NCBI GenBank assembly: GCA_002483445.1
Contig: DLHY01000054.1
Location: 62,001-126,000 of the forward strand
Direction: 5' to 3'
DNA length: 64,000 nt
DNA from: Blastocatellia bacterium UBA7656
GTDB taxonomy: Bacteria > Acidobacteriota > Blastocatellia > UBA7656
The position numbers and the translations under genes were made by a program. The notes beneath the pieces were generated by a model. The model worked only from the letters and a program-made list of their open reading frames with translations. It did no database searches and had not been told where the DNA came from. This document shows positions 53,062 through 61,438 of this stretch, in pieces (positions within the stretch are counted from its first letter, which is position 1; every line of letters begins with the position of its first letter).

Positions 53062-53556
53062 ATGAATGCGCTTTTATGTATCTCGTTTATGCTGGCTCTG
53101 CCGACTCAGTCAGCCGAGCAGAATGTTTCTCTTCAACAATCGCCTGAGATCATCGTTGTCGAAAAAAGCTGGATCAAGACCCGTCGCCGGCCGGGATGGG
53201 ACAGGCAAATCATTCTCATTCAGGATCCCAACCCGACGAACCCTGTCAGGAATGAGCGAATAAGGATGGGGAGAACCATAGAAGGCTATAACTACAAGGC
53301 GAAGGTCAAAAACATCAGTCGAAAAACAGTCGTGCTTGTCGGCTGGGACTACACGTTCACCGACTCCGAAAGCAGGAAGACGACCAGTCATCAGTTCTAC
53401 ACTCGAATAAAGATCGGCGCGGGAAAGAAAAAAGAGATTGCGCAATTTACGCGGGTGCCTCCCACCAGAACCATCAGCGCAAACAGCATCATTGTTGAAG
53501 AAGTCGTGATCAATTACATCGAATACGAAGACGGTACAGTCTGGCGGCGGGAGTAA
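53062..53556 (+). CDS. Exported hypothetical protein, 164 residues
   Basis: Family not recognised. It has a short signal peptide (MNALLCISFMLALPTQSA) and a beta-rich mature domain (YKAKVKNISRKTVVLVGWDY, TSHQFYTRIKIGAGKKKEIA) reminiscent of an immunoglobulin-like or FxLYD-type sheet. It begins at ATG 53062, just downstream of the terminator of the TPR gene. A four-family heptamer block starts at the first base after its stop codon. Confidence 0.7.
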   Translation: MNALLCISFMLALPTQSAEQNVSLQQSPEIIVVEKSWIKTRRRPGWDRQIILIQDPNPTNPVRNERIRMGRTIEGYNYKAKVKNISRKTVVLVGWDYTFTDSESRKTTSHQFYTRIKIGAGKKKEIAQFTRVPPTRTISANSIIVEEVVINYIEYEDGTVWRRE

Positions 53557-53725
53557 CAGTGGTCAGTGGTCGGTGGTCGGTGGAGGGAACAGGTTACAGG
53601 TGACAGGAAACAGGAGGGAAATCTTCGGCTCTGTAACCTGTCACCTGTTCCCTGTCACCTTCTGACTTCTGACTTCTGGCTCCTGACTTCTGACTCCTGC
53701 CCTCGAAATCTAACATCTGACATCT
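53557..53725. repeat. Composite block of four heptamer families
   Basis: Directly after a stop codon come CAGTGGT twice, CGGTGGT and CGGTGGA (53557-53584). Then a two-armed array: GGGAACA GGTTACA GGTGACA GGAAACA (53585-53612) with right arm around CTGTAACCTGTCACCTG (53631-53660). Then TCTGACT TCTGACT TCTGGCT CCTGACT TCTGACT CCTGCCC (53661-53702). Finally AACATCT GACATCT (53712-53725). Each family recurs elsewhere in the window except CAGTGGT. The block fills the 208-bp gap before rnc. Confidence 0.9.
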
Positions 53726-53764
53726 GGCGTGTGTTATATTGTGAGCGAACAGGGGCGCAGGCTT

Positions 53765-54721
53765 ATGATCTCGCTGGAACGCGAAAAACTGCTTTCGGAA
53801 CTTGAGCAGAAAATCGGCTATGGGTTCCGCTCGCGCGCTCTTCTGGATCGCGCGCTGACGCATCGCTCCTACGCCAACGAGCGAATGGAAGAAAACTGCC
53901 GCCATAACGAAGCTCTGGAATTTCTGGGCGATTCCGTTCTGGGTCTCGTCGTCAGTTCGTGGCTGCTCGCCCAATTCCCCGACCTTTCGGAAGGCAAGCT
54001 CTCGAAGATGAAAGCTTATCTGGTGAGCGAGGCGAGCCTCGTCGACCTGGCCGAAGACCTCGATCTTGGTCGATACCTCCTGCTCAATCGCGGCGAGGAA
54101 AAAACAGGCGGGCGTCGCAAGCGCGCTCTTCTGGCCGACGCTTATGAAGCTCTCATCTGCGTGCTTTATCTCGACGGCGGATTGGAAAACGCCGGACGAT
54201 TCCTGCGCCGGGAGATGCGCGACAAGGTGGCTCAGATCGATCCTTCATCAATGATCGGATCGGATTACAAGTCGGCATTGCAGGAGCAACTTCAGGCGGC
54301 GGGAGCTCCCGTGCCTGAGTATGTGCTTGTCGCGGCGCTCGGCCCTGATCACCGCCGCACTTTTCGCGTCGAGCTTCGAGTGGGAGGACACGCTTTATCC
54401 CTGGGCGAAGGCCGCACGATCAAGCTCGCGCAGCAGGAAGCCGCGCGATCCTCTCTGGCCGAACCTGATCTTATAAACAGCATCGTGTCCAGCTATATTC
54501 AAATCGCGGATGACGATGATGAAGTTGAAGTCATCCCTGAAGAGGCGGCTGATGGCGAATATCTGAGCGAGATGGCTTCCAGCGATGAAACTCTCTGCTG
54601 CCAGAGGGCGGCGCTCGCCTTCGATGGCGAGGAGAAAATCCCGGCTTTGAATGAAGCCGAAGAAGAGTTGATGCTGACAAGCGCCCCGACGGATTTTCAA
54701 ACTGAGGAGAAAATAGGATAA
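53765..54721 (+). CDS. rnc: Ribonuclease III with extended acidic tail
   Basis: Double-strand-specific RNase for rRNA processing. The nuclease signature is NEALEFLGDSVLGLVVS, with the second catalytic region LLADAYEALICVLYLDGG. The double-stranded-RNA-binding domain covers about residues 160-230 (DYKSALQEQLQAAG through TIKLAQQEAARSSL). Total length is 318 residues, about 80 longer than usual: the C-terminal extension from about residue 240 is acidic (ADDDDEVEVIPEEAADGEY). The ATG at 53765 is used; an upstream GTG-type opening overlaps the repeat region. lepB follows eight bases later. Confidence 0.93.
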   Translation: MISLEREKLLSELEQKIGYGFRSRALLDRALTHRSYANERMEENCRHNEALEFLGDSVLGLVVSSWLLAQFPDLSEGKLSKMKAYLVSEASLVDLAEDLDLGRYLLLNRGEEKTGGRRKRALLADAYEALICVLYLDGGLENAGRFLRREMRDKVAQIDPSSMIGSDYKSALQEQLQAAGAPVPEYVLVAALGPDHRRTFRVELRVGGHALSLGEGRTIKLAQQEAARSSLAEPDLINSIVSSYIQIADDDDEVEVIPEEAADGEYLSEMASSDETLCCQRAALAFDGEEKIPALNEAEEELMLTSAPTDFQTEEKIG

Positions 54722-54729
54722 TTCTGTTT

Positions 54730-55689
54730 ATGAGCGATAACCCCGATCTGAAATCACCCGACATCATCGATTCCATTGAAGCGAACGACAAAGTTGAGAC
54801 CGCGCCTGACTATCCGAGGCGCGCTGACAGACGCGATGAACACGGGCCGCCGAAAAGCACGATTCGAGAATACTTCGAATCCGCCGTGGTGACTTTGATC
54901 ATGGCCGTCTTCGGAATGACCTTCATCGTTCAGGCGGTCAAGGTTCCGACCGGCTCTATGAAAGACACCATCTGGATTCAGGATCATCTGCTGGTCAACA
55001 AATTCATATTCGGCTCCGAGGCGGGGCTTTCCCTTCCCATCCTGCCTTCGCGCGGCATCAGGCGCGGCGATGTGATAGTTTTCAAGTATCCCCACACGCC
55101 GGAGATCAACTACGTCAAGCGAGTGATCGGGCTTCCGGGCGAAATGGTCGAGTACGACGACCAGACCAAGCGCGTTTATATCGACGGTAAGGAACTCCCT
55201 GAGCATCGAATCTACGTCGAGCCTCAAATCACCAATGAAGACGCTGCGCCGCTCACTCATGTTCGTGATGAAGGAGCGCCGGACGGCGCTCAGTGGACTG
55301 TTTACTATTATCAGGACGATGAGGAAAATCTCTCGTCGGCCATCTATGACTCTCAGGCCCGATATGGAGTGCGCCAGCCGTTCAAAGTGCCGGTCAAAGG
55401 CGATCCTGTTTCCGACGAGATCAGGGAAGACCCAAAGCTTCAGGACATATACGATGCCGACAAGGATGGCCTTTACGACAGCGATCAGTATTTCTGCATG
55501 GGCGACAATCGCGACAACAGTCAGGACAGCCGCTACTGGGGGACAGCGCCCCGTTCGAACATAGTCGGGCGCGCGATGTTCGTCTACTGGTCTCTGGATT
55601 TGACCAAAGACCCGTCAGGCGGCGGCAATGCTATAGTCAATTTCTTCACCCGCTCGCGCTGGTCGCGGACAGGGAAGTTCATCAAGTGA
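54730..55689 (+). CDS. lepB: Signal peptidase I, copy 1
   Basis: Cleaves signal peptides at the outer face of the inner membrane. It is 319 residues long with one clear membrane helix (VVTLIMAVFGMTFIVQ). The catalytic Ser is in VPTGSMKDT and the catalytic Lys in NYVKRVIGLPGE; MGDNRDNSQDSRYWG is the conserved box E. There is a roughly 60-residue insertion between boxes D and E (residues about 165-250), absent from the second copy at 61439. The gene follows rnc, the usual lepB-rnc neighbourhood in reversed order. Confidence 0.94.
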   Translation: MSDNPDLKSPDIIDSIEANDKVETAPDYPRRADRRDEHGPPKSTIREYFESAVVTLIMAVFGMTFIVQAVKVPTGSMKDTIWIQDHLLVNKFIFGSEAGLSLPILPSRGIRRGDVIVFKYPHTPEINYVKRVIGLPGEMVEYDDQTKRVYIDGKELPEHRIYVEPQITNEDAAPLTHVRDEGAPDGAQWTVYYYQDDEENLSSAIYDSQARYGVRQPFKVPVKGDPVSDEIREDPKLQDIYDADKDGLYDSDQYFCMGDNRDNSQDSRYWGTAPRSNIVGRAMFVYWSLDLTKDPSGGGNAIVNFFTRSRWSRTGKFIK

Positions 55690-56144
55690 TCGAAAAGTGT
55701 GATGCGTGGCTTTCGCCGGACGCGCATCACTCGGTGTTTTACTCATCGGAGCAAATCGCATTGCCAGTCGAATCCGATCAGATAGACGCACGCATAAAAC
55801 AACTCCGCCTGAAAATCGACGATCTCGGATACGAAATCGACGCCTACAAAAGCAGGACTGCTGCCGCGATGGGCGGAGGGCTGTTTCTGCTGCTGCTCGC
55901 CGCGGGCGCTGGCTACGATCTCGTGACCGGCAATGCTTCGATTCAGTTCGCTATAGGAATGACTCGCTATCAGTTTTATCTGCTCGCGTTTGCGCTTGCC
56001 GCGTCAAGCATCGCGCTCGTAGCCACAGGAATAGTTCGGCAAGGAAAGCGTGACCGCAGTCGTGAAGCAAAACTTGATGAGCTTGAACGCGAGCTTGCCG
56101 ATATGCTCGAACGCAAAAATGCGATTGCGCAGGACGCCGTTTGA
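55686..56144 (+). CDS. Small membrane protein, two helices flanked by coiled coils
   Basis: A protein of about 152 residues, family not recognised. A coiled coil (IKQLRLKIDDLGYEIDAYKS) is followed by two hydrophobic helices (GGGLFLLLLAAGAGYDLV and FYLLAFALAASSIALVATG) and a second charged helix (REAKLDELERELADMLERK). The layout matches the product at 17443. It starts at a GTG overlapping the lepB stop (GTGA); later starts are possible. It is convergent with the kinase gene, nine bases apart. Confidence 0.6.
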   Translation: MIEKCDAWLSPDAHHSVFYSSEQIALPVESDQIDARIKQLRLKIDDLGYEIDAYKSRTAAAMGGGLFLLLLAAGAGYDLVTGNASIQFAIGMTRYQFYLLAFALAASSIALVATGIVRQGKRDRSREAKLDELERELADMLERKNAIAQDAV

Positions 56145-56153
56145 CGCCCGCTT

Positions 56154-57884
56154 CTATTTCCCAACGTAGTAAATTTTCAAATCCTTTATGCCGGTGATGA
56201 GCCATCGCCCGTCACGTTTTTCAAACCACACCATCTGCTTAACCGAGCCGACGGATCGCCGCTCGCCTGTGAACTCCCACGTCTTGTCAAACACGGCAGT
56301 GGCGCGAGCGCCTGTGACATCCAACGTCACTTCGATGTTGGCAAGCTGAACATCGAGGCTCGAATAAATCGAGAAGGCTCGACCGATGTCGGCGCGCGCC
56401 CTGTTCGAACTGACGTTTCTCGCGTTGTAGTAAGTGTCGAGAGTCGGGGCGAAATAATTCATGTGCGCGGCGAGATCGCGCGCCCTCGACGCTGCGGCCC
56501 AGCCGTTGAGCGTGTCGATGACTTCTTTTTTCAATGAAGCCGCATCGACAGGAGGCGTGAAAGGCGTGATATCAGGAGGGGAAGTATTGGCGTTGGGGAT
56601 GGGGATGGGTCGAACACTTGACCTTGATCGATTGACCGGCGGGCTGATGCCTTGATTGGCGTTCGCCTGCGCGATGTTTCGATTGTCCGACTCGATCTGA
56701 TCTTCTTTCATCTGCCACAGCCATATTCCTCCGCCAGCGCCAGCCGCCACGACAAGAAAAGCAATCACGATTCCTGCGATCATCCCTTTGCGCGATTTTG
56801 CCGGAGGAGGCGAATAAACCGGCGGCGTGTAAACCGGAGGCGGCGGGGCTGCTTCGCGCGTGGGAGCCGGAGCGCGCCCGCTTGTTTGCTGTGGCGATGC
56901 AAACGCGTCCATCAACTCGCGGGCAAATTCCAGAGCATCCGATGGACGCGCTTGAGGGTCTTTGGAGAGCGCGCGCATTATCAATGCTTCAATCGCGGGC
57001 GGGACGAACTCCCGTCGCATCGGCGGCGGAGATTCGGTCAGATGTTTTGCGACTATCCCTGTGAGTGTTTCCGCTTCGAAGGGCGGGTTTCCGGCAAGCA
57101 TTTCGTACATCATTGCGCCCAGGCTGTAGACATCCGAGCGGGCGTCGAGCGGAGCGGCCTTGCATTGCTCAGGCGACATATAATACGGCGTGCCTATCAC
57201 CATGCCGGTCTGCGTCAGAGCGGCTGACCCGGCCACATCGCGTAGCTTGGCTATGCCGAAATCCAGAACTTTCACAGTCTCTGCTTCGCCGTCCATCTGA
57301 GGCGGCTGCACGATGATATTGTCGGGCTTGATGTCGCGATGAATTATCTCGCTGCGATGAGCCGCGCCCACTCCCGCGCAGATGCTCTTCATCAGCGCGA
57401 CTGCCCTCTGAGTCGCAAGCGAGCCTTCGCGCTCGATGATGTCGCTAAGCGGCATTCCTGCCACAAGCTCCATCACGATGAAAGCAGGCGCTGAATCTTC
57501 TCCCGCTTCGCCGTAGTCATGGATGGTCACGATATTCGGATGATGAAGCATCGCCGATGCGCGGGCTTCGCGGCGGAATCGTTCGAGCGCAGAAGCATCT
57601 TTTACGAACTCCTGAAGCAGAACTTTGACCGCGACTTCATCGCCTATGTGAACGCGGCGGGCGCGATAAACTGTCCCCATTCCCCCCTGTCCGAGTTTGG
57701 CAAGAATTTGATATTTGCCTTCGAGCAGGTGGCCTATGAGTCGATCAGGGAAAGGATCATCGGCAGTCGGAGCGGTGACAGCATACTGCGGCGCGGTCGG
57801 TTTGCCGGACGAGATGGAGAACCCGCAGCTATGGCAGTAGCGGGCATTGTCAGTCAGAAGTTGTTGGCACTGCGGGCATTGCAT
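56154..57884 (-). CDS. Serine/threonine protein kinase with zinc ribbon and extracytoplasmic NTF2-like domain
   Basis: A 576-residue PknB-type kinase. An N-terminal zinc ribbon (CPQCQQLL, then CHSCGFS) precedes the kinase domain: GQGGMGTVYRA P-loop, IHRDIKPDNIIV catalytic loop, KVLDFGIAKL Mg loop, IGTPYYMSPEQ. After a Pro-rich linker comes one membrane helix (GMIAGIVIAFLVVAAGAG), then a C-terminal domain of SnoaL/NTF2-like type (GWAAASRARDLAAHMNYF) outside the membrane, probably a ligand sensor. The ATG at 57884 is used rather than a TTG at 57899. A tyrosine-phosphatase gene lies upstream on the same strand. Confidence 0.93.
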   Translation of the reverse strand: MQCPQCQQLLTDNARYCHSCGFSISSGKPTAPQYAVTAPTADDPFPDRLIGHLLEGKYQILAKLGQGGMGTVYRARRVHIGDEVAVKVLLQEFVKDASALERFRREARASAMLHHPNIVTIHDYGEAGEDSAPAFIVMELVAGMPLSDIIEREGSLATQRAVALMKSICAGVGAAHRSEIIHRDIKPDNIIVQPPQMDGEAETVKVLDFGIAKLRDVAGSAALTQTGMVIGTPYYMSPEQCKAAPLDARSDVYSLGAMMYEMLAGNPPFEAETLTGIVAKHLTESPPPMRREFVPPAIEALIMRALSKDPQARPSDALEFARELMDAFASPQQTSGRAPAPTREAAPPPPVYTPPVYSPPPAKSRKGMIAGIVIAFLVVAAGAGGGIWLWQMKEDQIESDNRNIAQANANQGISPPVNRSRSSVRPIPIPNANTSPPDITPFTPPVDAASLKKEVIDTLNGWAAASRARDLAAHMNYFAPTLDTYYNARNVSSNRARADIGRAFSIYSSLDVQLANIEVTLDVTGARATAVFDKTWEFTGERRSVGSVKQMVWFEKRDGRWLITGIKDLKIYYVGK

Positions 57885-58088
57885 AAAGGTCGGCCTCAAA
57901 GCTCTTCGATGCGAACAGCCTTGATGGTAGCCGCCTGTCCAGATTGTGTAAAGCGCGGAAAATTTTCTGCCCTGCGCGCGAGCTTATAGCTGATGCGCCA
58001 TTGCGGAATCAATGAATTATGGAACAGGGGGAAGAGATATTATTTCGCAAGAGGGCTTGCGATCAGGCGACCATAATGAAATAAAGGC

Positions 58089-58682
58089 TTACTTTGAGAC
58101 TCCGGTTGATACTTCGACGGCGCGCGTCTGCATACGGTCGAAGTAGTCCTGCACATACTCCTTGATATCGCCGTGTCCCCAGCGGGTGTAGAAGTCATAT
58201 TGCTTCATTTCCTTGTATGACTGCTTGAAATCCCATTGGTAGAAATTCATGCGATAGACCGCGCCCATAAGCCCTGTGCGATGGCGTCCGCCTTTGCAGT
58301 GAACGTAGAATTTTCCCGTCGAAGGATCGCCCACGAATTTGAGGAATTCCTCGACCGTTTCATCCGCGGGTCTGTCGGTGTCGCTCATCGCAATGTTGAT
58401 GTAGCGCAGTCCAGCGGCTTCGGCGGCATGGCGGGCATAATCTTTGGGATCATCGCGAAGGTCGAAGATGGTTTTGATCCCTATCGCGGCAAGGTCTTTG
58501 TAATCGCTTTCATCAGGCTGCGCGCCGCGATAGAAGCGATCATCCATTTGACCGAAGTTTTTGATCTTAGGCTTTTGGGCTTCGCCGGACTGCGCATTTG
58601 CGACAGCGGCGAAGGAAAGGCAAAACAGGAAAACGACCAAAGTGGTTAGAGGCACTCGGAACAGAATTTGGCGAGCATTCAT
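58089..58682 (-). CDS. Exported dual-specificity/tyrosine phosphatase-like protein
   Basis: A 197-residue protein with a signal peptide (VPLTTLVVFLFCLSFAAVANA) and a protein-tyrosine-phosphatase fold. The P-loop is VHCKGGRHRTGLMG, a perfect HCx5R motif, and the general-acid Asp may be in IAMSDTDRPADE. It resembles the DSP/Siw14-like phosphatases. Because it is exported, its substrates are extracytoplasmic; the upstream-lying kinase domain is cytoplasmic, so a direct pair is doubtful. The ATG at 58682 is used to begin at the signal peptide. Confidence 0.85.
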   Translation of the reverse strand: MNARQILFRVPLTTLVVFLFCLSFAAVANAQSGEAQKPKIKNFGQMDDRFYRGAQPDESDYKDLAAIGIKTIFDLRDDPKDYARHAAEAAGLRYINIAMSDTDRPADETVEEFLKFVGDPSTGKFYVHCKGGRHRTGLMGAVYRMNFYQWDFKQSYKEMKQYDFYTRWGHGDIKEYVQDYFDRMQTRAVEVSTGVSK

Positions 58683-58893
58683 TTCGATTTTCACATCCTC
58701 TGATTTACTGATTGGGTTGAACAGCTTTTTGATTCCGGGAGCAGCTTTGAGAGTTGCACCCCGATTTCCCCTGATCTCAAGACGCTTCAATTCTACCATC
58801 GCGCCGTCGAAGTTGCTATGACAATTTTGTTGCATCGCCTCCGGCGGCGCGGACACATCGCAAGTATTACTCTTCCCCTTGTCGAATAGAGCA

Positions 58894-60036
58894 TCACGCC
58901 ATATCGCCCTGTCGATGACGATCCATCATACGGGTGAATCTGTCGAAGAGATGCGCCGCGTCGTGAGGGCCGGGGCCAGCTTCCGGGTGATATTGAACCG
59001 AGTAAACCGGCAGCGTCCGGTGGCGCAGCCCTTCAACCGTATTGTCATTCAAATTGATGTGCGTCACCTCGCAATCCGAAGGCAAAGAATCGGCATCGAC
59101 CGCGAACCCGTGATTCTGCGCGGTGATTTCTATGCGCCCTGTCGCCAGTTCCTTGACCGGCTGATTGCCGCCGTGATGGCCGAACGGCAGCTTGTAGGTT
59201 CGACCGCCCAATGCCAGACCCATCAACTGGTGTCCGAGACAGATTCCGAAAATCGGATAACGACCCAGGAGACGTCTGAGATTGGCGATGACTTCAGTGA
59301 GCGGCTCCGGGTCGCCCGGCCCGTTCGACAGCCATATCCCGTCGGGTTTCATCGCTGCGACATCTTCTGCCGAAGTGTGCGCAGGCACGACCGTCACGCG
59401 ACATCCAAGCGAGGCGAGCGTTCGCAGGCTGTTATGCTTCAATCCGAAATCGTAAGCGACGACGTGAAATCGCTCACCCGCGCTTTTTTCATGAAGCAAA
59501 GCAGGCGAGCCGTAAGCCGAAGTCTGAGCGTCAGTCCACGTGTAGACTTTCGGGCAGGTGACGACTGACGCCAGATCGAGGCCGACCATTTCCGGCGACT
59601 GTCGCGCTTTTTCAATGACAACTTTTTCGTCCGCCGAGGAAGTCGAAAGACATCCGCGCATAGAGCCGCGCTCACGAATATGGCGAACCAGCGAGCGCGT
59701 ATCGATATCGGATATGCCGGGTATGCCATATCGTTTGAGATAATCGTCGAGCGACTCCTGAGCGCGCCAGTTCGACGTGACGCGCGAAATCTCGCGGACG
59801 ACGAATCCCTCGACGAAGACGCGGCGCGATTCCACATCTTCTTCCGTCGCGCCATAGTTGCCGATGAGCGGATAAGTCATCGTCACTATCTGGCCGCAGT
59901 ATGACGGGTCTGTGAGTATTTCCTGATAGCCGGTCATCGCCGTGTTGAACACGACTTCGCCCGCGACCTCGGCGCGCGCCCCGAAGGCCCGACCGCGCCA
60001 AACTCTTCCATCCTCAAGCGCGAGTATCGCTTCCAA
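58894..60036 (-). CDS. carA: Carbamoyl-phosphate synthase small subunit
   Basis: Glutaminase subunit that supplies ammonia for carbamoyl phosphate (arginine and pyrimidine synthesis). The 380-residue protein has the N-terminal CarA domain (ILALEDGRVWRGRAFGA, then VFNTAMTGYQEILTDPSY) and a class I glutamine amidotransferase domain with the catalytic Cys in FGICLGHQLMGLALGG and His/Glu in SVQYHPEAGPGPHD. carB is not in the window. Upstream is the GCGCAATC palindrome and the YIP1-TPR gene. Confidence 0.95.
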   Translation of the reverse strand: MEAILALEDGRVWRGRAFGARAEVAGEVVFNTAMTGYQEILTDPSYCGQIVTMTYPLIGNYGATEEDVESRRVFVEGFVVREISRVTSNWRAQESLDDYLKRYGIPGISDIDTRSLVRHIRERGSMRGCLSTSSADEKVVIEKARQSPEMVGLDLASVVTCPKVYTWTDAQTSAYGSPALLHEKSAGERFHVVAYDFGLKHNSLRTLASLGCRVTVVPAHTSAEDVAAMKPDGIWLSNGPGDPEPLTEVIANLRRLLGRYPIFGICLGHQLMGLALGGRTYKLPFGHHGGNQPVKELATGRIEITAQNHGFAVDADSLPSDCEVTHINLNDNTVEGLRHRTLPVYSVQYHPEAGPGPHDAAHLFDRFTRMMDRHRQGDMA

Positions 60037-60083
60037 TCCTTTCTCCTTATGAAACAGTTTTCAGTCTTCTATCATTTCAGCGC

Positions 60084-60104
60084 GCGCAATCTGACGGATT
60101 GCGC
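60084..60104. repeat. GCGCAATC palindrome
   Basis: GCGCAATC (60084-60091), TGACG loop, GATTGCGC (60097-60104), upstream of carA. Related to the palindrome between mtnD and mtnC at 35665-35681. No T-run follows. Confidence 0.55.
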
Positions 60105-60127
60105 TACAGCATTCCTCTATGAAGAAA

Positions 60128-61399
60128 TCATGAATCGGAAGGTCGCCTTCTGACTCCTGACTCCTGACTTCTGATTCCTGTTTCCCGCTCTCGCAGAAAT
60201 GCCTGCGCCTCGTTCATCCATCGCTTCTCCGAGCGATATTTGTAGGCGGGCGCGGTTCGCACCGCTTCCACGCAGGCGCGCATCTCGCGGGCGGCCTCTT
60301 CTTCGCGACCGAGATGGTCGAGCGTAATACCGTAGAGGTACAGCCCTTCGGCATCCGAATGGCGCTTCTCAAAAAAACGCTCGAATGCCGCGAGCGCGTC
60401 TTCGTACTGGGATGCCTGAAAGTATGCGCGGCCTATCTCGCGCCATATTTCGCTCTGGCTGTGATCGGGGTCGCGCTCGACTACGGAATCGAAATGAGAT
60501 ATCGCATCCGCAAGTCTCCCCTCTTCGCGCGCTATGCGCCCAAGCTGATAATGCGCATCTGTTTCGTCCGCGTCTATTTCTATAGCGCGCAGGAAAGAAG
60601 CTCGCGCGCGCTCCGTGTCGCCGCGCTGCTGATAAATCAGGCCGAGGTTGTAATGCGCGCTTGCGTCGGCAGGGTTGAGCGTAGCCGCTTCGAGAGTCTG
60701 TTTGAAGTTCTCCCTGTCGCGCGACGCGCTCATCGCGTTGCCAAAAAAATTCATGAGCAGGATTATGACTATAAAGGCCAGAAACGGAGAGGTGAGAAGG
60801 AAGAGCAGATTCGGCACCAGAGGAAGCGCGATCAGAGAAAATGATGAAAGCAGTATGGCCCCGATTGCCTGTCCGTATTTCAATCTCAAAACGACGCGCA
60901 ATGCGATGACCGCCAGAAAGATGAAGTAAGGAAGCGGCGCGATCCTTATGACCATCATTCGAGCCGCAACGCTCGCGGATTGAAACCCGGAGGGGTCGAA
61001 CAAAACGAGCGCAGGGATGAGCATGATCAGATGAGACGCAGCCCAACTGTAAAGTATGCAACTGGCCATCGGCGCGTACTCCTGACGCAACAGCACGCCG
61101 AAACTGGAACGCCGGTCGATGAGGTTTGCGGCAAGAAGACACGCCGGAACGAAAACCACGGCGAGGAAGAGAATCGGCGAGATGCTCGCGCCTATCATAA
61201 AGCGCAAATCCAGTTGGGTGTGAAGCACGGGGTCGAACGCCGCTCGCTGAGGCACGCGATTGAGAGCCAGAAAGTAGGCAAGCGATGTAAGGATGGCAAA
61301 GATCGCGCCCGCCACATAATGCGAACGGTCTCTGAGGTCAGACATGGCCTGAGCCGGATTGTAGAAAATTTTTAACAGAGGCGTGAACAACAAGCGCAT
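60128..61399 (-). CDS. YIP1-domain membrane protein with C-terminal TPR repeats
   Basis: A 423-residue protein. Residues 1-210 are a YIP1-like membrane domain with five hydrophobic helices (for example GAIFAILTSLAYFLAL and LPYFIFLAVIALRVVL). Residues about 230-395 are cytoplasmic TPRs (PADASAHYNLGLIYQQRGDT, DAHYQLGRIAREEGRL). The last 18 or so residues (TGIRSQESGVRRRPSDS) are encoded by a TCTGACT/CCTGACT heptamer array, so this is another gene whose tail comes from a repeat. Function unknown. Confidence 0.8.
   Translation of the reverse strand: MRLLFTPLLKIFYNPAQAMSDLRDRSHYVAGAIFAILTSLAYFLALNRVPQRAAFDPVLHTQLDLRFMIGASISPILFLAVVFVPACLLAANLIDRRSSFGVLLRQEYAPMASCILYSWAASHLIMLIPALVLFDPSGFQSASVAARMMVIRIAPLPYFIFLAVIALRVVLRLKYGQAIGAILLSSFSLIALPLVPNLLFLLTSPFLAFIVIILLMNFFGNAMSASRDRENFKQTLEAATLNPADASAHYNLGLIYQQRGDTERARASFLRAIEIDADETDAHYQLGRIAREEGRLADAISHFDSVVERDPDHSQSEIWREIGRAYFQASQYEDALAAFERFFEKRHSDAEGLYLYGITLDHLGREEEAAREMRACVEAVRTAPAYKYRSEKRWMNEAQAFLRERETGIRSQESGVRRRPSDS
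60149..60183. repeat. Heptamer array (TCTGACT / CCTGACT) inside a gene end
   Basis: Five units: TCTGACT CCTGACT CCTGACT TCTGATT CCTGTTT. It lies within the 3' end of the YIP1-TPR gene and encodes its C-terminal residues on the minus strand. The same heptamers occur in the composite block at 53661-53702. No second arm is evident. Confidence 0.88.
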
Positions 61400-61438
61400 C
61401 AGAAAATCATTATCGCGCGGTTCGCACTCCGCGCGCCT

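Noticed and set aside
56154..58682. Kinase and exported phosphatase as a direct signalling pair
   Set aside because: The phosphatase has a signal peptide and would be outside the cytoplasm, while the kinase domain is inside; they are also 204 bp apart.
58894..59568. Open frame of 229 codons on the plus strand opposite carA
   Set aside because: It is antisense to an unmistakable carA and its product shows no recognisable features.
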